14,657 nucleotides of DNA from JAMCXS01 sp964459065 (lineage in GTDB: Bacteria > Acidobacteriota > Terriglobia > UBA7540). Under the pieces are notes generated by a model that saw only the letters and a list, made by a program, of their open reading frames with translations, was not told the origin of the DNA and did not search any database. Each line of letters starts with the position of its first letter. The first letter of the stretch is position 1. The stretch lies in NCBI GenBank assembly GCA_964459065.1, contig CAYWMN010000077.1, positions 1 through 14,657 on the forward strand. The letters run 5' to 3'. The translations under genes were made by a program, and so were the position numbers. This document shows positions 6,420-13,240 of this stretch, one piece after another.

Positions 6420-7907
6420 TCAGGGTTCAATTCTAGCAGCCGGCTTTGGGGCAGAGCGAGGCGATTTTGCGCCGTTGCGGAGCACGCTATGGTAACGGCT
6501 ATAGGTGAAATAGATAATGAGTCCAATCGCCATCCAGCCGAAAAGCCGAATCCAGGTATCCGGAGGAAGTCCGAACATCTGCGCCAGGCACACGATCATC
6601 CCCAAGGGAGCGACGATCCAAACAGCCGGCGTCCGGAACGGACGGCGCACCTCAGGACGCTTGGCGCGCATCACCATCACGGACCCGCAGACGATCACAA
6701 ACGCCAGCAGCGTTCCGATGCTGACCAGCTCTCCAACAATGCGCAAGGGGACCAGCCCGCCGCCCAGCGCCACAAAGAATCCCACCAGAGCCGTGCTCTT
6801 CTAGGGTGTACGGAAGCGCGGATGAACGGTACTGAAGGCTTTGGGCAACAAGCCATCAAAGGCCATCGTGTAAAAGATGCGGGTCTGGCCCAGCAACATG
6901 ACCAGAATCACCGCCGTGGTCCCCAGAATCGCTCCCAGCTTGACAATCGGCGAAAGCCAGTGCGCGGGAGTGGAATCAATCGCCACGGCCAGCGGATCCG
7001 GCACGTTCAAATTTGTGAAAGGAGTGATCCCCGTCAAGACCAGAACAACCGCAACATAGAGCACCGTGGAGATGGCAAGCGACCCCAGAATACCGATCGG
7101 CATATCGCGCTCCGGATTGCGCGCCTCTTGCGCAGCCGTCGAAACCGCGTCAAAACCGATGTAAGCAAAGAAAATGACGCCCGCTCCCCGCAAAACCCCG
7201 CTCCAGCCAAAATGGCCGAACGCCCCTTCATTGGGCGGAAGGAATGGAACCCAATTGCCCCGGGTCACATAGAGCGCGCCGATGCCAATAAACATGAGAA
7301 TGACGCCCACCTTGACGAGAACAATTATGTTGTTAAAGCGGGCAGACTCGCGGATGCCGACAACCAGCAACACCGTAATGACGGCCACCACCAGAAATGC
7401 CGGGAGGTTGAAGTAGGAATGGACGAGGGTGCCGTTTACCATCCTGGGCGGAGCCCAAGGGCTTCGAGCGAGCTCCGCAGGAAACGGAATATGAAGGGTT
7501 CGCAGGAAGGACAGCATGTAACCGGACCAGCCAATCGAAACCGTCGTCGCCCCGACCGCATATTCCAGAATCAAATCCCATCCGATGATCCACGCCAGGA
7601 ACTCTCCAATGGTCGCGTAGGAATAGGTGTAAGCGCTGCCGGCAATCGGGATCATGGATGCGAATTCAGCGTAGCAAAGACCTGCAAAGGCGCAACCAAT
7701 GCCGGAAAGCAGCACCGAGAGCACCAGCGCCGGCCCCGTGTATTGCACGGCCACGCCGCTCAGCACAAAGATTCCAGCCCCAACGATGGCCCCAATGCCC
7801 AGAGAGATCAAAGCAACCGGACCCAGGACGCGGCGCAGCCCCTTTTCAGAATCCGCAGCTTCCCTCTGCAGTTGCTCGACACTCTTCTTGACCCACAGAT
7901 CAGACAT
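6420..7907 (-). pseudogene. APC-family amino acid permease (cationic amino acid transporter type) interrupted by an in-frame TAG
   Basis: Inner-membrane amino acid transporter of the APC superfamily, resembling YfnA/CAT-type permeases. The reading frame from ATG 7907 runs 368 codons to TAG at 6803-6801, then continues in the same frame to the stop at 6420. Bridged, it would be about 495 residues, normal for the family. Before the amber codon are the TM1 motif GIGAIVGAGIF (37-47) and most of the transporter through HPRFRTP. Immediately after it come KSTALVGFFVALGGGLVPL, GELVSIGTLLAFVIVCG and RPFRTP, which are the expected last loops and membrane segments. Nothing is missing or shifted, so a single substitution (for example Tyr TAC or Trp TGG to TAG), a sequencing error or readthrough explains it. 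The start has AGGAGG (7917-7912) four bases upstream and overlaps the preceding permease by 8 nt. Reinitiation at GTG 6785 is possible but lacks a Shine-Dalgarno. Confidence 0.85.
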
Positions 7908-9372
7908 CCAACCTCCTCTCGACTCCCTTGCCCGACATCAGGTTCCGGTTATGCCAAAAGTAATAGACCGGGATTCCGATGGCCACAATTCCCAAACCCG
8001 CCAGACTGCGCACCGGCCGATGTAACAATAAAGCCCCTTCGATGAATACCGCAAATAAAATGTAGACCACCGGCACAACGGGATAACCCCAAGCGCGATA
8101 CGGCCGCGGAGCATCCGGCCGCGTCCGCCGCAACCGGAAGACGCCGAGAATCGTCAGAATGTAGAAGATCAACACGGCAAATATAACGTAATCCAGCAAT
8201 TCGTTGTAGGTTCCGCTCAGCGTCAGAAGAGAGGCCCAAACCGCCTGGACGATCAGCGAAACGGCTGGGGTGCGGTACTTCGGACTGATCTTTCCAACCG
8301 AGCGGAAAAACAGCCGGTCTTTCGCCATCGCGTAGTAGACGCGGGCTCCCGCCAGGCTCATGCCATTCATGCAGCCGAAGGTTGAAATGACGATCGCCGC
8401 CGCCATCAAACCGGCGCCTTGGGGTCCCAGAATCACTTCCATCACCGCGGTCGCGACGCGGTCAGCCGGGGCGTGCTGAATCCCTGCAAACGGCAACACC
8501 TGAACGTAAATCAAATTGCAAAGAAAGTAGACACCACATACCACGGCGGTTCCCATCAGCAACGCCAAGGGTAAATTCCGCCTGGCGTTTTTGACTTCTT
8601 CTCCCGTAAAGGTGACGTTGTTCCAGGCATCGGAGGAAAACAGCGGCCCCACAAGCGCCACTGCCAGAATCGTGAGCGTTGCCGTATCCCAGTGGGCGTT
8701 TCCCCAAAAACTCTGATGCGCCGCCGCCACGGGAGCGTGATGGGCCCGCCACCACAAACCTGCGCCAACCAGCCCCACCAGGGCCCCGACCTTGACCACC
8801 GTAAAGATGTTCTGGATCCAGGCTCCGGTCCGCAGGCCAAAGATGTTGATCACGCCCAGGCCCATCAGGACGGCAATGCCGACGGCCTGCTGCGTGGAAA
8901 CCGTGAGAGCCGCCTGATGTCCCCAAACCGTGATCGTCCCCAGATTGACCAGGTAATTCGTATCGGAAATCCACGGGAAAAAGAAGCCCAGAAATTTGCC
9001 GAAAGCCACGGCGACCGCAGCGATGGTTCCCGTTTGAATCACCAGGAAGAGGGCCCATCCGTAAAGGAATCCGAACAAAGGATTGAACGCTTCGCGCAGG
9101 TAGACGTATTGCCCGCCCGCCTTCGGCATCATGGCCGCAAGTTCGCCGTAAGTCACAGCCGCCGAAACCGTCATGACGGCGCTCAAAATCCACGAAACCA
9201 GAAAAAGTCCCGGCGAACCGACCTCGCGGGCAATCTCCGCCGCCACAATGAAGATGCCCGACCCAATCATCGAGCCCATCACAATGGTCGTGCAGTCGAG
9301 CAGGCCAAGGCCCTTGACGAGTTGGGTTGAAGAAGTGCCGGTCGTCGGTTTATCGGCTGCAGGCGTGGCCAT
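7900..9372 (-). CDS. APC-family amino acid permease (LAT/SteT-like)
   Basis: Inner-membrane amino acid transporter of 490 residues, probably with 12 membrane segments. Seen: the APC TM1 unwound motif GSMIGSGIF (33-41), the TM2-loop segment YGELAAMMPKAGGQYVYLREAF, the intracellular FTGEEVKNARRNLPLAL loop, GARVYYAMAKDRLFF, and a hydrophobic C-terminal third ending in a short basic tail. These resemble the LAT branch (for example the serine/threonine exchanger SteT), a different branch from the downstream permease. The ATG at 9372 lies 25 nt after the thiE stop and has no obvious Shine-Dalgarno, so translation may rely on coupling. The 3' end overlaps the next permease by 8 nt (ATGTCTGA). Substrate cannot be read from sequence alone. 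Unlike its neighbour, this gene is uninterrupted. Confidence 0.92.
   Translation of the reverse strand: MATPAADKPTTGTSSTQLVKGLGLLDCTTIVMGSMIGSGIFIVAAEIAREVGSPGLFLVSWILSAVMTVSAAVTYGELAAMMPKAGGQYVYLREAFNPLFGFLYGWALFLVIQTGTIAAVAVAFGKFLGFFFPWISDTNYLVNLGTITVWGHQAALTVSTQQAVGIAVLMGLGVINIFGLRTGAWIQNIFTVVKVGALVGLVGAGLWWRAHHAPVAAAHQSFWGNAHWDTATLTILAVALVGPLFSSDAWNNVTFTGEEVKNARRNLPLALLMGTAVVCGVYFLCNLIYVQVLPFAGIQHAPADRVATAVMEVILGPQGAGLMAAAIVISTFGCMNGMSLAGARVYYAMAKDRLFFRSVGKISPKYRTPAVSLIVQAVWASLLTLSGTYNELLDYVIFAVLIFYILTILGVFRLRRTRPDAPRPYRAWGYPVVPVVYILFAVFIEGALLLHRPVRSLAGLGIVAIGIPVYYFWHNRNLMSGKGVERRLDV
7912..7917 (-). promoter_or_regulatory. Ribosome binding site of the second permease
   Basis: A perfect AGGAGG on the minus strand four bases before ATG 7907. 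It lies inside the last codons of the preceding permease, supporting the 8-nt gene overlap and coupled translation. Confidence 0.7.
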
Positions 9373-9397
9373 TATCGAAATCCGCTAATCGGCAGCT

Positions 9398-10024
9398 TCA
9401 TCCGCCCAGAATCTGCAAGAATTGCCTGGCGCGGGCCCCGAGATCCTCCGCACCAAGCAGATCATGGATCACCGCAACAGAGTCCGCCCCCGCCTCAATG
9501 ACGGATGGAGCATTTTCCAGGGTTATGCCGCCAATTGCCACCAAGGGTTTATGCGTCTTCCGGCGAGCCTCGCGCAAACCGTCCAGCCCCACCACGGGAT
9601 CCGGCCGGTCCTTGCTGCGGGTGGTGAAAATCGGCCCGAAAGCAACATAGTCGGCCGAAGAGGCTTCTGCTTCCGCCATCTGCGGCAGAGTATGCGTGGA
9701 AACGCCCGCCCACTGGCCCGGCTGCAGAACCCGCCGCGCCAGTTCCAAAGGCAAGTCCTCCTGCCCTACATGAACTCCGTCGGCGCCTGACGCCCGGGCG
9801 ACGTCAGCCCGGTCATTGACGATAAACAGCGCGCCTTCGCGCTGGGTGCGGACGGCAATCTCCCTGCACATCTCGAATAACCGGCGCGAGGTTGCGGTCT
9901 TGTCACGATATTGAATCAGACGCACGCCCGCTGCAAGAAGCGTCTCCGCAACCTGGACCGGTGACCGGGCGCCCGTTTGCGCGGCGTCGATAATGGCATA
10001 AAGACGGGGAATTCGCGAACCCAT
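9398..10024 (-). CDS. thiE: Thiamine-phosphate synthase
   Basis: Joins HMP pyrophosphate and the thiazole phosphate to make thiamine monophosphate. The 208-residue single-domain TIM barrel has IQYRDK (37-42), FIVNDRADVARASGADGVHVGQEDLP (67-92, containing the Mg2+/pyrophosphate-binding Asp71 and Asp90), GVSTHT (107-112), ADYVAFGPIFTTRSK (124-138), VAIGGIT (162-168) and GADSVAVI (179-186). All match ThiE, as opposed to the regulator-like TenI, which usually lacks several of these. The ATG at 10024 gives the standard N terminus RLYAIID. It lies 27 nt after accC and 25 nt before the permease. No thiamine riboswitch or other thi gene is near, so it appears to be carried in the acc transcript. No clear Shine-Dalgarno is seen. 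Confidence 0.95.
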   Translation of the reverse strand: MGSRIPRLYAIIDAAQTGARSPVQVAETLLAAGVRLIQYRDKTATSRRLFEMCREIAVRTQREGALFIVNDRADVARASGADGVHVGQEDLPLELARRVLQPGQWAGVSTHTLPQMAEAEASSADYVAFGPIFTTRSKDRPDPVVGLDGLREARRKTHKPLVAIGGITLENAPSVIEAGADSVAVIHDLLGAEDLGARARQFLQILGG

Positions 10025-10051
10025 AGCTTGCGATGCGCAGGCAAATGAAGG

Positions 10052-11401
10052 TTATCCACCTGCGCCATTCGGTGAAAAACGGCTCAAAAACTGCGTGCTG
10101 AAATTCCCCGCCTGGAAGTCGGGGTCGGCCAGAATCTTCTCATGCAAGGGAATGGAAGTTGAGATGCCTTCAATGATAAACATCCCGAGAGCGCGGTTCA
10201 TCCGCTGGATTGCTTCCGAACGGTCTTTTCCGTGAACCACCAGCTTCGCGATCAGAGAATCGTAATAAGGAGGGATGACCGATTCGGCGTAAGCGGCCGT
10301 ATCAACCCTGACGCCGGTACCTCCGGGCATGTGGAAACCCGTAATCTTTCCGGCCGACGGGATGAAGCGCACCGGATCCTCGGCGCAGATTCGGCATTCA
10401 ATGGCGTGACCCCGCAACCCAACGGTATCGTTCTTAAGAGGCAGCTTTTCACCCGCCGCAACCAGGATTTGGAGCTTAACCAAATCAAGCCCCGTCACCA
10501 TTTCCGTCACAGGATGTTCCACCTGAATGCGAGTGTTCATCTCCAGGAAATAAAGGTTGCGTTCTTCATCCATCAGGAATTCTACCGTGCCCGCATTCCG
10601 ATACCCGATGCTCTTGAGGGCTTGGATAACCTTGCCCCCCACCTCCCGGCGCAACTCAGCTCCCACTTGAGTGGAAGGTGATTCTTCCAGGACCTTTTGA
10701 TGACGCCGCTGGATCGTGCATTCGCGTTCACCAAGGTGGACGACTTTTCCATAGTGGTCCGCAAGAACCTGGAACTCAATGTGCCGGGGCGCAGAAATAT
10801 ACTTTTCGAGATAGACATCCGAGGAGCCGAAGGAGGCTTCGGCTTCATTCTGAGCTGTCTGCAGAAGCAAAGGCAGTTCATCCGCCGAGCGGACAATGCG
10901 CATGCCCCTTCCGCCGCCCCCTGCCGCAGCCTTCACCATGACTGGATATCCAATCTTCTCGGCGGCTTTTAACGCCTCGCGTTCGTTCCCAATCACTTCC
11001 GTCCCTGGAAGAACCGGAAGGCCCAGCTCGGCCATGCGCTTGCGTGCCGCATTCTTGTCGCCCATCAAACGGATCGATTCCGGAAGAGGACCGATGAAGG
11101 TCAGCTTGCAGGTTTCACAAACTTCGGCGAACTTGGGATTCTCCGCGAGGAATCCATACCCGGGATGAATCGCCTCGGCCCCGGTAATCTCCGCCGCGGA
11201 GATGATGGCTGCAACATTCAGATAACTTTCCGAACTCCGGGCGGGCCCGATGCAGACGGCTTCATCGGCAAAACGCACGTGGAGCGAGTAGCGGTCGGCA
11301 TCCGAGTAAACGGCCACGGTGCGAATGCCCAGTTCCTTACAGGCGCAGATGACCCGCAGCGCGATCTCTCCACGGTTGGCAATCAGGATCTTCCCAAACA
11401 T
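10052..11401 (-). CDS. accC: Acetyl-CoA carboxylase, biotin carboxylase subunit
   Basis: Catalyses ATP-dependent carboxylation of biotin on AccB, the first half-reaction of malonyl-CoA synthesis. It has 449 residues, the same length as E. coli AccC. Seen in order: the N-terminal KILIANRGEIALRV, HPGYGFLAENPKFAE, the ATP-grasp glycine-rich loop AAAGGGGRGMRIV (159-171), LGERECTIQRRHQKVLEE, the metal/bicarbonate segment EMNTRIQVEHPVTEM with the catalytic Arg, and a biotin carboxylase C-terminal domain with PPYYDSLIAKL. All catalytic residues expected from E. coli are present. It follows accB by 75 nt and precedes thiE by 27 nt, as in an accBC operon. The ATG at 11401 gives the family-standard N terminus; no strong Shine-Dalgarno is seen. 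Confidence 0.97.
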   Translation of the reverse strand: MFGKILIANRGEIALRVICACKELGIRTVAVYSDADRYSLHVRFADEAVCIGPARSSESYLNVAAIISAAEITGAEAIHPGYGFLAENPKFAEVCETCKLTFIGPLPESIRLMGDKNAARKRMAELGLPVLPGTEVIGNEREALKAAEKIGYPVMVKAAAGGGGRGMRIVRSADELPLLLQTAQNEAEASFGSSDVYLEKYISAPRHIEFQVLADHYGKVVHLGERECTIQRRHQKVLEESPSTQVGAELRREVGGKVIQALKSIGYRNAGTVEFLMDEERNLYFLEMNTRIQVEHPVTEMVTGLDLVKLQILVAAGEKLPLKNDTVGLRGHAIECRICAEDPVRFIPSAGKITGFHMPGGTGVRVDTAAYAESVIPPYYDSLIAKLVVHGKDRSEAIQRMNRALGMFIIEGISTSIPLHEKILADPDFQAGNFSTQFLSRFSPNGAGG

Positions 11402-11476
11402 AGCTTACGCTGGCTGATACCTTTCCCGCCCCTCGGGCCAATGGCATCGATCCGGTGGCGTTGAAAGTCCGAGCTT

Positions 11477-12025
11477 TTACTTCGGCTTCGAGGGTTTAAT
11501 GGTAAAGAGGGGCTGCCCGTATTCTACCGGCTGGCCGTTTTCCGCGTGGATGCGCACGATCTCGCCGCCGACTTCGGCTTCAATCTCGTTCATCAGTTTC
11601 ATCGCTTCAACGATGCAGATCACCTGGCCCACGCTCACAACGTCGCCCAGGCTAACAAAAGGCGGGGCATCCGGCGCGGGCGATGTGAAAAAGGTGCCCA
11701 CAATCGGAGATTTCATGACGCAAACTTCTTCCGTCACTTCTTCGGTGCCCGGCGGTGGCGCCAACGGCTCATTGGCGGGAGCAGCCGCGGCAGGAGATGG
11801 GCTGGCAGCAGGTACGGCGGGAGCGAAATTCCCCGCGCCGGACGGCGCCGCAGGCAGCACTCCATTTTTCTCCTGGCGCCGGATGCGGATGCGCATCCCA
11901 TCCTTTTCCAATTCAAACTCGGCAACTTCCCGCTCAATCAACACGTCGATCAGTTGCTGGATATCCTTCAGTTTCCAGCTCTGCTCCGGACCTTCGGTCC
12001 CACGGGATATTCTCTTGCCGGCCAT
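11477..12025 (-). CDS. accB: Biotin carboxyl carrier protein of acetyl-CoA carboxylase
   Basis: Carries the biotin that shuttles CO2 between AccC and the carboxyltransferase (accA/accD not in this window). From ATG 12025 it has 182 residues. Seen: an N-terminal helical region (LKDIQQLIDVLIEREVAEFELEKDG, 19-43), an Ala/Pro-rich flexible linker (about 59-92), and the biotinyl domain (about 102-177) with the biotin acceptor Lys143 in EAMKLMNEI and the thumb-containing segment MKSPIVGTFFTSPAPDAPPFV typical of AccB. The ATG at 12025 is chosen because AAGGGGG (12040-12034) lies eight bases upstream; the frame extends to a TTG at 12067, which would overlap the peptidase gene and add 14 unconserved residues. 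It sits 26 nt after the peptidase stop. Confidence 0.96.
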   Translation of the reverse strand: MAGKRISRGTEGPEQSWKLKDIQQLIDVLIEREVAEFELEKDGMRIRIRRQEKNGVLPAAPSGAGNFAPAVPAASPSPAAAAPANEPLAPPPGTEEVTEEVCVMKSPIVGTFFTSPAPDAPPFVSLGDVVSVGQVICIVEAMKLMNEIEAEVGGEIVRIHAENGQPVEYGQPLFTIKPSKPK

Positions 12026-12051
12026 AAGCTTCGCCCCCTTACGTTCAAAAC

Positions 12052-13152
12052 CTAGCCTGTATACCAATGATCTTTGGCGGCTGGAGTGAGAACCTGCGGA
12101 GTACCGGCCGTAACCAGGACGGTATCTTCCAGGCGAATGCCTCCCAGCCCTTCCAGGTACACACCCGGCTCAACCGTTACCACACATCCCTCTTCGAGCC
12201 GTGTCTTGCCACCGCGGCCCAGACGCGGCTTCTCGTGGATCTCCAGTCCCACGCCGTGCCCGGTACTATGGGTAAAATAACTTTCCAACTTCTTCCGTCT
12301 CAGGACCTCGCGGGCTACCCGGTCCACTTCACCGGCAGACCTTCCCACTCGTGACATCGCCACAGCGGCTTGCTGGGCATCCAGGACGGCTGTATACAGC
12401 CTGCGGACGCGCAACCCCGGCTTTCCCAAGTAGAGGGTCCTCGTCATGTCCGCTGCATATCCGGCAAGTATAGCACCCAGGTCAATGATTACCAAGTCGC
12501 CTTTCTCCAATGACTTGGCGGAAGGATGGGCGTGCGGCCAGGCGCTTCGCGCACCCGAAGCCACAATGGTCTCAAAAGCGAACCCGTCGGCGCCCTTTCG
12601 TTTCATGCGATATTCGATCTCGGCTGCCAAATCGCGCTCCCGGATCCCAGGCTGAATCTTTCCGCGCACCGCCTCAAAAACTTCCACGGTCAGCGCGCAA
12701 GCCTTCCGAATCCACTCGATCTCAACCGCATCCTTCACAACTCGCAGATCCTCGACCAGCGTCCCTGCCGGGATCCACCTGACTTTCTGACCAGCCTCTT
12801 GTTTCAGAAAAAGGAATTCGCGGGCGGTCAGGCTGGAATCCTCGTAGCCCACCCGGCGAAGCCCTTTCCTCCGAACCCACCCGGCGGCTGCCTTCAGAAG
12901 ATTCCCTCGAGCCTCTCGAACCTCAAATCCCCGGGCCTGTTCCCGAGCCTGTAGAGTGTAGCGCGCATCAACCCAAAGAAGATTCCGGTCCGGAGCTACG
13001 AGCGCCACTCCGGCGCTTCCCCGAAAGCCCGCCAAATAGAAGATGTGAGTCAGGTTGGTCAGCAAAAGCGCCGGAATCTTGCGAGCCTCCAGCTGGCTCC
13101 AAAGACGTTCGCGCCTGATCGTGAGATGTCGGGAGTGGGTTTCCTGCACCAT
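12052..13152 (-). CDS. M24B Xaa-Pro aminopeptidase-like metallopeptidase
   Basis: Cytoplasmic dinuclear-metal peptidase of the PepP/PepQ (M24B) family, 366 residues from ATG 13152. The N-terminal creatinase-like domain spans about 10-140. The pita-bread catalytic domain follows, with all five metal ligands visible: Asp224 in IIDLGA, Asp235 in AADMTRT, His299 in STGHGVGLEIHE, Glu328 in VEPGVYLE and Glu342 in GIRLED. Aminopeptidase against prolidase cannot be decided. ATG 13152 is preferred over an upstream TTG (13215), which would add 21 residues encoded by the terminator hairpin; GAGG lies three bases before the ATG, or six before a following GTG. In Bacillus subtilis a homologue (yqhT) precedes efp-accB-accC; here the same trio occurs without efp. 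The upstream terminator implies readthrough or a hidden promoter. Confidence 0.93.
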   Translation of the reverse strand: MVQETHSRHLTIRRERLWSQLEARKIPALLLTNLTHIFYLAGFRGSAGVALVAPDRNLLWVDARYTLQAREQARGFEVREARGNLLKAAAGWVRRKGLRRVGYEDSSLTAREFLFLKQEAGQKVRWIPAGTLVEDLRVVKDAVEIEWIRKACALTVEVFEAVRGKIQPGIRERDLAAEIEYRMKRKGADGFAFETIVASGARSAWPHAHPSAKSLEKGDLVIIDLGAILAGYAADMTRTLYLGKPGLRVRRLYTAVLDAQQAAVAMSRVGRSAGEVDRVAREVLRRKKLESYFTHSTGHGVGLEIHEKPRLGRGGKTRLEEGCVVTVEPGVYLEGLGGIRLEDTVLVTAGTPQVLTPAAKDHWYTG

Positions 13153-13164
13153 CGGCCTCAAATA

Positions 13165-13194
13165 AAAAGGAGGAAGCAACCGCTTCCTCCTTTT
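13165..13194 (-). terminator. Intrinsic terminator downstream of pilQ
   Basis: A perfect 13-bp stem (13165-13177 with 13182-13194) around a 4-nt loop. On the minus strand the inner stem GGAGGAAGC/GCTTCCTCC is followed by TTTTTATTT, a good rho-independent terminator 46 nt after the pilQ stop. The + strand copy ends in only four T, so it would be weaker in that direction. It lies just 12 nt before the peptidase ATG, so it must be bypassed for that gene to be expressed. Confidence 0.85.
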
Positions 13195-13240
13195 CCTGAT
13201 TCTACTACAGTTCAAGCGCCGGCGCAGGGTGAAAGTTGCC

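Noticed and set aside
6801..6803. Frameshift as the cause of the split permease
   Set aside because: Both halves are in the same frame (7907 and 6785 agree modulo 3), so the break is a stop codon and not an indel.
6489..8045. 518-codon open frame on the + strand
   Set aside because: It is antisense to the two permease genes, whose codon bias keeps that frame open. Its product is rich in His, Arg, Asn, Gln and Asp with no domain, and it has no ribosome binding site.
8692..9330. 212-codon + strand open frame
   Set aside because: Antisense shadow of the LAT-like permease, with low-complexity polar composition.
13199..13225. Promoter-like TAGAAT upstream of the peptidase gene
   Set aside because: No -35 box at proper spacing (the TTGAAC is only 5 bp away), and the terminator lies downstream of it.
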